Origin: Deinococcus sp. LM3 | GTDB lineage: Bacteria > Deinococcota > Deinococci > Deinococcales > Deinococcaceae | DNA: 64,000 nt | Assembly: GCF_002017875.1 (NCBI RefSeq) | Contig: NZ_MUFV01000001.1 | Location: 310,001 to 374,000 of the forward strand | Direction: 5' to 3' | Program-made: the position numbers and the translations under genes | The notes under the pieces: model-generated | What the model was told of the DNA's origin: nothing | The model's input: only the letters and a program-made list of their open reading frames with translations | Database searches by the model: none | In this document: piece after piece, positions 45,497 to 53,585 of the stretch | How the letters are laid out: each line of letters opens with the position of its first letter | How positions within the stretch are numbered: the stretch's first letter is position 1

Positions 45497-45503
45497 AAAT
45501 TTT

Positions 45504-45534
45504 AATCGTGAGAGAGACGAACCCTCTCACGATT
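45504..45534 (-). terminator. Hairpin between peptide gene and M50 gene (attenuator candidate)
   Basis: AATCGTGAGAG pairs perfectly with CTCTCACGATT (11 bp) across a 9-nt loop. On the minus-strand transcript it follows the peptide stop by 29 nt and precedes the M50 ATG by 7 nt, with only a weak AAAATTT tail. A partial terminator or processing site here would keep peptide mRNA in excess over enzyme mRNA. Confidence 0.7.
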
Positions 45535-45563
45535 CCTCAAAATTAACTTACTCTATGGAGACT

Positions 45564-45734
45564 TTAAATTCCGATGCGAATTCCAACATCCACGCCGTCC
45601 TCGCTTCCCCCGCCGCATCCAGTTACAGGTGCCCCAGGAGTAGGGATTGGCGCAGTGCACATATCCAAGCGCTCTTCAAGAATCTCAACCAAGTCGAAAT
45701 CAATAACATCGGACACGATATCAAGCTTCTTCAT
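45564..45734 (-). CDS. Candidate RiPP precursor peptide, 56 residues
   Basis: A short frame on the minus strand has a good ribosome binding site (AGGGAG, 6 nt before ATG). The first 24 residues (MKKLDIVSDVIDFDLVEILE...) are acidic and amphipathic, like RiPP leaders. The rest holds C26, a Thr/Pro-rich run (TAPIPTPGAPVT), C40, then GGGSEDG and a hydrophobic C-terminus VDVGIRIGI. There is no Trp, unlike ComX, and no CaaX box. It heads the operon of the M50 protease, prenyl-synthase-like and cyclase-like genes. I infer a modified peptide, with the cysteines as possible prenylation sites. I recognise no family. Confidence 0.72.
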   Translation of the reverse strand: MKKLDIVSDVIDFDLVEILEERLDMCTAPIPTPGAPVTGCGGGSEDGVDVGIRIGI

Positions 45735-45961
45735 TATTCTCCCTGCGATGAAATAAAAGAAAGGTGGCCGTTTACTTTTTTACCACGTTTACTCACCGCT
45801 CAAAAAGCTTACAACTGTGACATTTCAGCCGTGCGCTAGATTGACGCAACATGTCTATACATCAGATCTCAATCCCCGAGACTTTTCGAAAAGTTCGTGT
45901 GGGACGGCATCAAAAAGTCAACGTCTGTGCTTAGCGGTCGGCCGAAAGGTCAAGTGCCCAG
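45735..45961 (-). promoter_or_regulatory. Upstream region of the peptide operon with 14-bp palindrome
   Basis: This AT-rich stretch should hold the operon promoter. I see a perfect palindrome ACTTTTCGAAAAGT at 45881-45894, a TTGACT at about 45917-45922 as a possible -35, and TATAGA near 45855, but no well-spaced pair that I would call with confidence. The palindrome is 147 bp upstream of the peptide start and could be an operator. Confidence 0.4.
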
Positions 45962-46105
45962 TCAGCGCATCAGGCTGGTCAGGACCGCGACGGGGTCCTG
46001 ACCGCGCAACTGCGCGGTCTCCACGGTGGACTTGATCCGCATGTACGTCTGCGCACCCACCGCATTCTTGCTGCACTGCGAGACCTTCCGTCTGTGATTA
46101 GCGGG
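45962..46105 (-). pseudogene. C-terminal remnant of an IS66-like transposase
   Basis: On the minus strand 47 codons end in a stop: PANHRRKVSQCSKNAVGAQT then YMRIKSTVETAQLRGQDPVA and VLTSLMR. The pattern (N-R-K ... G-A ... SxVETAxxxGxDP) looks like the C-terminus of IS66-type transposases. It is GC-rich like the chromosome and is cut at a 16-bp sequence that recurs inverted at 46333. Family assignment is by eye. Confidence 0.5.
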
Positions 46106-46348
46106 TATCATTTGTAAAGTCGGCACCAAATTTGCCGTCCAAGACGCTAGAAATGACTACCCATTAAAGACACTTTGCCTTTTTAGCTAAAAACATAAGC
46201 GTGCTGGACGCGGTTTTTAGAAATAATAGTCTGGATTACAATCGGTACACTGGGGTATTATTCCTTGGAGATGCCTCGGATATTTTAGCGCTGGGACGTC
46301 AAATAGCACTTCTGGCAACTTGTCTAGCTCCCCCCGCTAATCACAGAC
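46090..46348. repeat. 16-bp inverted repeats bounding a 259-bp AT-rich segment
   Basis: GTCTGTGATTAGCGGG at 46090-46105 recurs as its complement at 46333-46348. The left copy is in the IS66-like remnant; the right copy joins the truncated IS701-like gene. The intervening sequence has no supported gene. The arrangement may be a small nonautonomous element or the scar of an inversion. Confidence 0.6.
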
Positions 46349-46762
46349 CATCAGGCTTAACCAGCGGAGACCACTGGCTTTCACGAAGTACCCATGGCTG
46401 GACCTCACCGGATCACGATAGATGCCTCGGGCGCTGATCTTTTTGCCGGTCCGTCGTTCGATGGTGTCGTCCAAGCCTAGAACGAGCGGTCCAGAGGGCA
46501 CAAAGGCAGTCAGGAGCAGGCTGAACAGCACCTGACTGGCCTGAAGACTGGACCAGCGCGCCCGACTCAACAGACGGTGAAATGTACCGAACCTGGGATC
46601 GTCGGCCAATCCGAGTACCCGGAGAGCGGCGGTCACCGTCCGCTTCCCAGGCGACAATATTGCCCCGACCACAAGGAGTTGGACCTGCGGCCAGACCCGT
46701 GCCGATAAGAGCGGGGCGAATCCTTGCAGGACTCCAGTGAACCAGTTCGGCAGCAGTGTCAT
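46337..46762 (-). pseudogene. Truncated IS701-like DDE transposase (N-terminal part)
   Basis: From the ATG at 46762 the frame reads MTLLPNWFTGVLQGFAPLLS and includes LVLGLDDTIERRTGKKISARGIYRDP, with the first catalytic Asp, then HGYFVKASGLRWLSLM, typical of IS701/IS4-type transposases. It stops abruptly where the 16-bp inverted repeat begins, so about two thirds of the protein is missing and it cannot be active. It marks the bamA side of the island. Confidence 0.82.
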
Positions 46763-46771
46763 GCTCAAGTC

Positions 46772-46805
46772 TGACAGGGGGAGCGGCATGCCGCTCCCCC
46801 TGTCA
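46772..46805. terminator. 34-bp perfect palindrome downstream of bamA
   Basis: TGACAGGGGGAGCGGCA is followed immediately by its exact complement, giving a 17-bp stem with no loop bases beyond the centre. It lies 49 bp after the bamA stop and just upstream of the transposase fragment. It may terminate bamA or be the end of the insertion sequence; a T-run is absent. Confidence 0.65.
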
Positions 46806-46854
46806 ATGGCCAAAGTCCAGCTTAAGCTTTCAGACTTACAGCCATTGTAGCCAG

Positions 46855-49449
46855 TTACCAAAAATTACCTAAACGGAAGTAGAACCGCCCGGTGCCAGTC
46901 TGGGGGCTGAAGCCGTAGTCGAAGCGTAGGCTGGGCAGCAGCGCCCCGCCGATGCCGAGGTTCAGCTGCACGCCGGCCCCGACGCCGTACTTCAGGTCGA
47001 AGCTGGTGTTGGCGGTCGTGGCGCTGCCCCAGGCGCTGCCAGCGTCCGCGAAGACCACGCCGTACAGGCCCTGCGCGATGCCGGAGTTCAGGCCGAAGTC
47101 GTAGCGGTACTCGGCGCTGGTGGTCAGGTAGTTGGTGCCGAACAGCGCGCCGTCGTCCAGACCGCGGATCTGGCGGGAGGCGTTGGCGCTGCTGCCGCCG
47201 CCGATCGAGTAGCCGGTGCCGGTGGGGGCGGTGCCGACGCCCAGGGTGGTGCCGGCGTTGGCGCGCACGGCGAACACCTGCTGCTTGCTGGTCACGCCCA
47301 GGGATTTCTCCAGGGTGCGGCCCAGGCCGTAGTAGGTGCTGACGCCGCCTTCCAGGTCGCCCCAGCGGACGTTCTCGTTGTTCTGACGGCCGAAGTTGTA
47401 CCCGGCGGTCACGCCGGCGCGCACGCCGCGGTCGGGGAACTCGGGGTTGGTGGTGCTGTCGTAGCTCAGGCCGGTGCTGACGCGGGTGGTCAGCGAGGAG
47501 TCCGGGACCAGCGCGGCCGCAGACGCCTGATCGAAGGTGCGGGTCTGTTCGGTGCCGCTGGCGTCTTTGTACTTGACGACGTTTTCCTTGTCCTTCAGAG
47601 CCTCGAGGTAGTACGTGGAGTATCCGGTGCCCACGCTGACGCGGCCGTACAGGTTTGTGGCGAGGCTGCGCCCGGCACTGACACTGAAAGAGTTGTTGCG
47701 GGTGGTGTAGTCCCAGCCGGTGTCGGTCTTGGCGGGCGTGTCGGTGTCGGTGCTGATCAGGGGGTTGTTGCTGACCACGTTCGATCCGGCGCTGACCGAC
47801 AGGCTGGTGGGGGTCTTGCGGAAGTCCAGGAAGTCCAGGTCCAGCCAGGGAATGGCGTAAGAGACGTTCCCCAGGAGGTTCTGCCCTGCGTCGTTCTGCA
47901 CGCCGCCGACCGAGACCGTGAAGTTGTGGCCCAGGCCGAACACGTTGCTGTTGGTGTACCCGGCGTCACCGCCGAAGCCACCCGCGAAGGCATCGTAGGT
48001 CAGGCCCAGCCTGACGGGAATGCCGGTGGTGGTCTCGGCGAGGCCCAGCACGTACGTGACATTCTCGGGGTTGGCGGGGTCGCTGCGGACGCTCTCGGTC
48101 ACGACGCGCACGAAGCCCAGGCGACTGATGCGGCCCAGCGCGGCGTACAGGTCCTTCTGGTTGAAGGCCTGACCGGGTTCCGGCAGTTCGCGCAGGATCA
48201 CGCGGTCCTTGGTGTTGTGCTTGCCCTGCCACTGCAGTTCGTACCCGGCGACCCGGACCTCGCGGGTGTTGAAGGTCAGCACGCCACCGTCGAAGCTGAT
48301 GGCGTCGCGGGTGCTGATCTCGTACCCGGCCTTGCGGTACACGTCACGGATGGCCAGGAAGTCGTCCTGGGCGAGCTGGGGGCTGTACACGTCCCCGGTC
48401 TTGGTCTTCACGGCGGCGAGCAGGTCGGCGGCGGGGACCAGGGTGTTGCCCTTGACCTCGATGCTCTTGACCGGCCCGGTGGCCACGCCGGCCGATCCGA
48501 ACAGCACCGTCACCTGCGCGGGGTTCTGCGGGTTGGGCTGGATGGCGAACCCGACGGGTTTACCGGTCTGGTTGGCCAGGGTGCGGACGTCGGCCTGCAA
48601 CGCGGGGAGGCTGATGGGCTGCCCGGCGCGGGTCTGCAGGGTGGGGTTCGTGACGCCCAAGTCGGTCAGGTCGACGGTGGAGACGCGGCCCTCGATGACG
48701 CCGATCTTCAGCACGCCGCCTTCCAGGGTGCTGGCCTGGGGGTTCACGCCGGACTGCAGGTAGCCGGCGGCGTCGTAGGCCTGCTGGAGTTGCTGCACGG
48801 CGGCGAAGTAGGCGTCCGGGGTGAAGCGGCGGGCGTCGTACAGCGGCTTGAAGATGGAGGTGACGGTGCTGGCGGGCAGCAGCGTGACGCCCTGCACTTC
48901 CACGCGGGTCAGGGGGGCGGTCTCGTCGACGACGAAGTTCACGGTGACGGTGCCGTCGGATTCGGTCTTCACGGCCGCGCTGATGCTGGGCGCGAAGGGG
49001 TACCCCTCGCCCTGGAAGTTGCTGGCGAGCGCGGTCTTGGCCTCGTCGATTCGCTGGGTGTTCAGGGTGGCGCCCGGCGCGATGTTCAGCAGGTCCCCGA
49101 CGCTCTTCTTGAAGCCGTCGGCGGGCAGGAACGTCAGGCCGGTGACCGTCACGTCCTTGATGGTGGCGTTCGGAACGACCGTGATGAACAGGCTGTCCTT
49201 GCCGCCCACGCTGCGCAGTTCGGCGGTGGCGCTCTTGAAGTAGCCGCTGGCGACGACTTCCTGTTCGACCTGCCGCAGGTTGATGCTGGATAGGGGCGCG
49301 CCGCTCTGGACGCTGAGGGTGGCACGGACAAAGTTGGCCAGCAGTTCACTGGTACCGACCACGGTCACGTCCTGCACGGTCCCGGTCGTCTGTGCGACGG
49401 CGGGCGCGGCGAGGAGGACGGTCACGGCGAGCGTCATGGGGTGTCGCAT
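46855..49449 (-). CDS. bamA: Omp85/BamA outer-membrane assembly protein
   Basis: An 864-residue protein from ATG 49449 (AGGAGAA upstream). A signal peptide (LAVTVLLAAPAVAQ) leads to POTRA-like repeats (for example VTVVGTSELLANFVRATLSV, VEVQGVTLLPASTVTSIF, IEVKGNTLVPAADLLAAV), at least four to five, then a beta-barrel with many alternating aromatic strands, GRVSVGTGYSTYYLEAL and a final FYFRLGNFW. It inserts outer-membrane proteins in the Deinococcus envelope. It is longer than E. coli BamA mainly in the POTRA part. A possible -10 (TATTCT) is at 49677-49682. Confidence 0.94.
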   Translation of the reverse strand: MRHPMTLAVTVLLAAPAVAQTTGTVQDVTVVGTSELLANFVRATLSVQSGAPLSSINLRQVEQEVVASGYFKSATAELRSVGGKDSLFITVVPNATIKDVTVTGLTFLPADGFKKSVGDLLNIAPGATLNTQRIDEAKTALASNFQGEGYPFAPSISAAVKTESDGTVTVNFVVDETAPLTRVEVQGVTLLPASTVTSIFKPLYDARRFTPDAYFAAVQQLQQAYDAAGYLQSGVNPQASTLEGGVLKIGVIEGRVSTVDLTDLGVTNPTLQTRAGQPISLPALQADVRTLANQTGKPVGFAIQPNPQNPAQVTVLFGSAGVATGPVKSIEVKGNTLVPAADLLAAVKTKTGDVYSPQLAQDDFLAIRDVYRKAGYEISTRDAISFDGGVLTFNTREVRVAGYELQWQGKHNTKDRVILRELPEPGQAFNQKDLYAALGRISRLGFVRVVTESVRSDPANPENVTYVLGLAETTTGIPVRLGLTYDAFAGGFGGDAGYTNSNVFGLGHNFTVSVGGVQNDAGQNLLGNVSYAIPWLDLDFLDFRKTPTSLSVSAGSNVVSNNPLISTDTDTPAKTDTGWDYTTRNNSFSVSAGRSLATNLYGRVSVGTGYSTYYLEALKDKENVVKYKDASGTEQTRTFDQASAAALVPDSSLTTRVSTGLSYDSTTNPEFPDRGVRAGVTAGYNFGRQNNENVRWGDLEGGVSTYYGLGRTLEKSLGVTSKQQVFAVRANAGTTLGVGTAPTGTGYSIGGGSSANASRQIRGLDDGALFGTNYLTTSAEYRYDFGLNSGIAQGLYGVVFADAGSAWGSATTANTSFDLKYGVGAGVQLNLGIGGALLPSLRFDYGFSPQTGTGRFYFRLGNFW

Positions 49450-49750
49450 TCTTCTCCTAGTTTCGCACGGAACCCTGAAATCGCCCCCACCGGGGAGAAA
49501 GGTTGGGGGCTGGGGACGGCGAGCACTGCGCTCACACTTGCCGCTGCGTCCCTGAGAAGGGTGAAGGTTCTCTGCGGATGGCTTGCGAGGACCGTGGGCG
49601 GGCGTGGCCCCCGCCGCAGCCGGAGCGCGCTGCCGCCGCCTCCGGCGCAGGCTTGAGTGCGTCCGCCGATTGGGTGAGAATAACGGACGTGACGGTTTAT
49701 CAGCAGCGCCCCGCCGGTCCGGCCGGGCAACAGGCCCCGGCGGGGTCACC
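49450..49750. other. Divergent promoter region between bamA and yggS
   Basis: About 300 bp of GC-rich sequence without a supported gene. On the minus strand it holds the bamA ribosome binding site and a TATTCT that could be its -10; on the plus strand GAGAATAACGG near 49676 may serve yggS. Two short inverted GC segments lie around 49485-49520. Confidence 0.4.
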
Positions 49751-50401
49751 TTGAGCGTCCCGGCGGTTCTGGCCGCCATCCGGCAGGCCGAAGCGCAGGC
49801 CGGGCGGCCCTCCGGCAGCGCGCGGCTGGTGGCCGTGACCAAGGGCCAGGACCTGCCCAGCATCGAACGCTGCGTCCTGGCATTCGGGGCGTTCCCGCTG
49901 GGCGAGGGCCGCGCGCAGGAACTGCGGGACAAGGCGGCCGTGCGCCCGGACCTGGAATGGCATTACATCGGCACACTCCAGCGTAACAAGGTCAAGTACC
50001 TGCGTCCGGTCACGCTGGTGCATTCCATCGAGGCTGTCTGGCAGGCCGAGGCGATCGCGCAGGCCGCGCAGGGGTGGGGCCGCGCGCCGGACGTGCTGCT
50101 GCAAGTGCATAACAGCGAGGCCCAGAAGCACGGCCTGAGCGGCGCGGAACTGCCGGGCGCGCTGCGCGAGGTGCAGGCCACCGGCCTGACCGTGCGCGGC
50201 CTGATGGTCATGGCCCCGGATGTCGGGGGCCTGGAGGACGCCGAGCGGGACGCGCGGCTGCTGGCGCTGTTTACGGACACGGCCCGGCGGGCGCATGATC
50301 TGGGTCTGTCAGAGTTGAGCATGGGCATGAGCGGGGATTACCCGCTGGCCGTTCGCGCAGGAGCCACCCTCGTCCGGGTGGGAAGGAGTCTGTTCTCGTG
50401 A
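49751..50401 (+). CDS. yggS: PLP homeostasis protein, YggS/PROSC family
   Basis: A 216-residue alanine-racemase-fold protein with PLP Lys in RLVAVTKGQDL, EGRAQELRDK, EWHYIGTLQRNKVKYL, LLQVHNSEAQKHGL, and phosphate-binding SMGMSGDYPLAVRAGATLVRVGRSLF. It buffers pyridoxal phosphate. The start is uncertain: TTG 49751 is closest to the family start, and no strong ribosome binding site is seen. It often lies near division genes, as here, with the DivIVA-like gene overlapping its end by 4 bp. Confidence 0.94.
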   Translation: MSVPAVLAAIRQAEAQAGRPSGSARLVAVTKGQDLPSIERCVLAFGAFPLGEGRAQELRDKAAVRPDLEWHYIGTLQRNKVKYLRPVTLVHSIEAVWQAEAIAQAAQGWGRAPDVLLQVHNSEAQKHGLSGAELPGALREVQATGLTVRGLMVMAPDVGGLEDAERDARLLALFTDTARRAHDLGLSELSMGMSGDYPLAVRAGATLVRVGRSLFS

Positions 50402-51315
50402 AATTCACCCCTCTCGACGTGCGTCATCAGGAATTCCCGACCCGGCTGGGCAGTTACGACCGCACCTCGGTCCGCGCGTTCCTGAACGAACTGTCCGACG
50501 ACATGGAAACGCTGCTGCAACAGCATCAGGCGCTGCGGGACCAGCTGACGGGCCTGGAGCGGCAACTCGAGGAGCAGCGGCAGAACGAGGACGAGATCCG
50601 CCGCGCGGTCGTGGCGGCCGAACGGATCTCGCACGAACTGCGCGAGAACGCCGTGCGGGAATCGGAGCTGATGATCGCCCAGGCCACCCTGCAACGCGAC
50701 GCGACCCTGCGGGACGCCGAGAGCCGCCGCGCGGAACTGGAATCCGGGCATCAGGCGCGGCTGGCGGCGCTGGAGGCGGCGTTCCGGGGGCGCTTCGCGG
50801 ACATGGAACGCGAGCATCACGAACTGATCCGCGAGCGCGAGCGGGCACAGGCCGAACGCTTCGCGGAACTGGAGCGGGCCTTCTCGGAACGGCACGCCGA
50901 GCTGACCTCGCGGCTCACGGCGGCCCGTCAGGAGTACTCGCAGTTCCTGAGCGGCTACCGGGCGCTGATGTCGTCCTTCACGGACCTGTCCGGCCGGCAC
51001 GTGCTGTCCGAGGAGGCGCCGCTGCCCTCCACGCCGCTGCCCACCGGCCCGCTGTCGGCCACCCCGCTGCCCCCACTGGCGCCGGAAGCGGCTGCCGCGC
51101 CCCTGCCGGACACCGCACCGGCCAGCGCCGCACCAGCCAGTACGCCCGACTCCGGGAATACCGACGCGCCCGCTCCCCGCGCGGAACCCGACCTGACCCG
51201 TCACGCGCTGGTCACGCCGTCCGGCGGGGTCAAACTGGCTGGCGCCCACCCCACGGGGAGTCAGGCCGACAGCGGCGACACGCCACTGCGGGTCGAGGGG
51301 CAGCAGTTCCTGTGA
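50398..51315 (+). CDS. DivIVA-like coiled-coil protein
   Basis: A 305-residue protein: residues 1-40 KFTPLDVRHQEFPTRLGSYDRTSVRAFLNEL resemble the DivIVA membrane-curvature-binding N-terminus. A long coiled coil follows to about residue 190 (GLERQLEEQRQNEDEIRRA), then a 110-residue Pro/Ala/Thr-rich tail. DivIVA proteins mark poles and septa. GTG start overlaps the yggS stop. The disordered tail is longer than usual. Confidence 0.87.
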   Translation: MKFTPLDVRHQEFPTRLGSYDRTSVRAFLNELSDDMETLLQQHQALRDQLTGLERQLEEQRQNEDEIRRAVVAAERISHELRENAVRESELMIAQATLQRDATLRDAESRRAELESGHQARLAALEAAFRGRFADMEREHHELIRERERAQAERFAELERAFSERHAELTSRLTAARQEYSQFLSGYRALMSSFTDLSGRHVLSEEAPLPSTPLPTGPLSATPLPPLAPEAAAAPLPDTAPASAAPASTPDSGNTDAPAPRAEPDLTRHALVTPSGGVKLAGAHPTGSQADSGDTPLRVEGQQFL

Positions 51316-52601
51316 GTGGCGCCGCCCCGGAACGCGCCCCGCTGCACGGGCGCCTGTCGGGTAGCGTCCCGACCCGCACGCTGCCGGTGTCGGACCCGGC
51401 GTTCGTGCGCGACCCGTACCCGCTGCTGGCGCAGTTGCGCGCCGACGCGCCGGTGTTCGTGGACCCGGCGCTGGACCGGGTGGTGCTGACCCGCCACGCG
51501 GACATCAGCGCCGCGCTGCGCGACCGGCGGCTGGGCCGCAGCGCCCTGCACCGCTACTCGCGGGACGAGCTGGGCTGGCCGCGCCCGGACCCAGCGCAGG
51601 CGAACTTCGATGCGTTCAACTCCAACCACCTGCTGGACAGCGAACCGCCCAAGCACACGCGCCTGCGCTCGCTGGTGGGGCTGGCGTTCACGCCCCGGCG
51701 CGTGGAGGCGCTCCAGGGCCGCATCGAGGCGCTGCTGGCGGCGCAACTGGACGGCCTGCGCGAGCAGGGTTCTTTCGATCTGGTGAGCGCCTACGCCGAG
51801 CCGCTGCCCGTCACGGTGATCGCCGAGCTGCTGGGCGTGCCGGAGGAACACCGCGCGCAGCTGCGGCCCTGGTCGGCGGCCATCGTGAAACTGTACGAAC
51901 CGTCGGCAGGCGCGGCAGATCAGGCGGCGGCCGAGCAGGCCGTGCTGGACTTCAGTGCGCTGCTGCGCGAACTGGCCGCCGAACGCCGGGCCGAACCGCG
52001 TGACGACCTGATCACGGCGCTCGTGCAGGTCGAACAGGACGGCGACCGCCTGAGCGCTCAGGAACTGATCGACACCTGCATCCTGCTGCTGAATGCCGGG
52101 CACGAGGCCAGCGTGAACGGCCTGAGTGCCGGCGTGCAGGCCCTGCTGCGCGACCGGCGGCACTGGGAGACGCTGGTGCAGGCCGCGCCACATGAAGGCA
52201 GTCTGCCGGTGTTCCGCCGCGCCGTCGAGGAACTGCTGCGCTTCGACACGCCCCTGCCGATGTTCGAGCGGATCGTGCTGGACCCCGTCACACTGGGCGG
52301 CGCGGCGCTGAACCCCGGCGACCGGGTCGCGCTGCTGTACGCCAGCGGCAACCGCGACCCGCAGCGCTTCGAGGCGCCGGACGAACTGCGCCTGGACCGC
52401 GACCCGAACCCGCACCTGACCTTCGGGCTGGGCATCCACTACTGCCTGGGCGCCCCACTGGCCCGCCTGGAACTCGCCATGAGCCTGCGCGCCCTGTGCC
52501 GCGCCCTGCCGGACCTGCACCTGGGCGGCCCGGACGCCGCGCAGTACACGGGCGGCTTTGTGATTCGCGGCCTGGACCGCCTGACTGTGCAGGTCGGGTA
52601 G
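51312..52601 (+). CDS. Cytochrome P450
   Basis: A 429-residue bacterial P450: I-helix oxygen-binding LLLNAGHEASVNG (normally AGxET/D), ExxR in ELLR, PMFERIV and the heme loop FGLGIHYCLGAPLAR with Cys378. It oxidises a lipophilic substrate with electrons from a ferredoxin partner not encoded here. Deinococcus has a carotenoid 2-hydroxylase P450 (CYP287A1), a possible identity I cannot confirm. GTG start overlapping the DivIVA-like stop by 4 bp places it in the same operon. Confidence 0.94.
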   Translation: MSGAAPERAPLHGRLSGSVPTRTLPVSDPAFVRDPYPLLAQLRADAPVFVDPALDRVVLTRHADISAALRDRRLGRSALHRYSRDELGWPRPDPAQANFDAFNSNHLLDSEPPKHTRLRSLVGLAFTPRRVEALQGRIEALLAAQLDGLREQGSFDLVSAYAEPLPVTVIAELLGVPEEHRAQLRPWSAAIVKLYEPSAGAADQAAAEQAVLDFSALLRELAAERRAEPRDDLITALVQVEQDGDRLSAQELIDTCILLLNAGHEASVNGLSAGVQALLRDRRHWETLVQAAPHEGSLPVFRRAVEELLRFDTPLPMFERIVLDPVTLGGAALNPGDRVALLYASGNRDPQRFEAPDELRLDRDPNPHLTFGLGIHYCLGAPLARLELAMSLRALCRALPDLHLGGPDAAQYTGGFVIRGLDRLTVQVG

Positions 52602-52607
52602 CCCACC

Positions 52608-53585
52608 GTGAACGCGGCTGCACCCACAGCGGCGCAGGTCACGGTGCCAGGGATAGAGGCGCGGTGGCCGGTCGGTTCCGTGGGGTCGGTCACGCCGCTG
52701 GGCGGCGGCAGCGTGAACGCCGCGTACCGCGTGCAGGCCCAGGCCGGAGTCTTTCACCTGCGGGTGTACCGCGACCCGCGCCTGGACCGGGCGCGGCGGG
52801 AACACGCGGCCGTGGGGGTAGCCCGCGCCGCCGGGATTCCCACGCCGCGCGTCCTGCCCACCCACTCCGGCGACACCGTGACCGACCTGAACGGCCACTG
52901 GGCGGCGCTGTTCGAGGTGGCCCCCGGTGCGCCCATCCCGCGAGCCACTCTCACCTCCACCCACGCAGCGGCGCTGGGCGCGTTCCTGGCCGACCTGCAC
53001 GCACGCCTGCCGCGCCGCGTGGACTTTCCCGTGTCGGTGCTCGGCCCGCCCACCAGCGCCGGGGCCACCCGACAGGAATTACGGCAGGTCGAGGCAGCCA
53101 TCCTGGCCCTCCCCCACCCGGATACGGTGGACAGCTGGGCGCTGGCCCGCACCCGCGAGCGCCTGGCGCACCTGCACTCCGCGCCCGATGACACTCCGGT
53201 GGCCGACCACCTGCCCCGGCGTTTCCTGCACGGTGACTATCACGACGGGAACGTGTTCTTCCTGGGGGAGCGTCCGGCCGCAATCATCGACTGGGAGCAG
53301 CCTCGCCTCGCCCCGCGCGCCTGGGAGATCGTGCGCGCCCTGCACTTCTGCTTTGCGCTGGACACCGTACTGGGGACTGCGTTCCTGCGCGCCTACCGGG
53401 CGCACCAGCCACTGGCGGCAGATGAACTGCGCGCCGGTGCAGAGCTGTACGGCGCGCTTCAGGAACGCAACGTCTGGACGTACCGCAGCGTGTACCTGGA
53501 GGGAAACCCGGCGCCGCGTGCGTTCATCCGTCCGCCGCCGTACCGTCCGTTCCCGGCGTTGTGGCAGGAGGCCGGGCTGCGCTGA
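52608..53585 (+). CDS. Aminoglycoside phosphotransferase-family kinase
   Basis: A 325-residue APH/ChoK-fold kinase starting at GTG 6 bp after the P450 stop. LGGGSVNAAYRVQ is the nucleotide loop, HLRVY contains the ATP-contacting region, FLHGDYHDGNVFF is the Brenner motif and AAIIDWEQ the metal-binding Asp. The family includes homoserine kinase type II (ThrB2) and small-molecule kinases. Substrate unknown. It overlaps the convergent downstream gene by 62 bp. Confidence 0.9.
   Translation: MNAAAPTAAQVTVPGIEARWPVGSVGSVTPLGGGSVNAAYRVQAQAGVFHLRVYRDPRLDRARREHAAVGVARAAGIPTPRVLPTHSGDTVTDLNGHWAALFEVAPGAPIPRATLTSTHAAALGAFLADLHARLPRRVDFPVSVLGPPTSAGATRQELRQVEAAILALPHPDTVDSWALARTRERLAHLHSAPDDTPVADHLPRRFLHGDYHDGNVFFLGERPAAIIDWEQPRLAPRAWEIVRALHFCFALDTVLGTAFLRAYRAHQPLAADELRAGAELYGALQERNVWTYRSVYLEGNPAPRAFIRPPPYRPFPALWQEAGLR

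Noticed and set aside
45465..45839. Plus-strand frame of 124 codons overlapping the peptide gene
   Set aside because: It is antisense to the precursor-like peptide and the hairpin, lacks a ribosome binding site, and its sequence looks noncoding.
45817..46035. Plus-strand frame of 72 codons in the island flank
   Set aside because: It overlaps the transposase remnant and the palindrome region and has no ribosome binding site or recognisable content.
46201..46437. Plus-strand frame of 78 codons inside the 259-bp segment
   Set aside because: Its second half is antisense to the IS701-like fragment; the first half has no family features or ribosome binding site.
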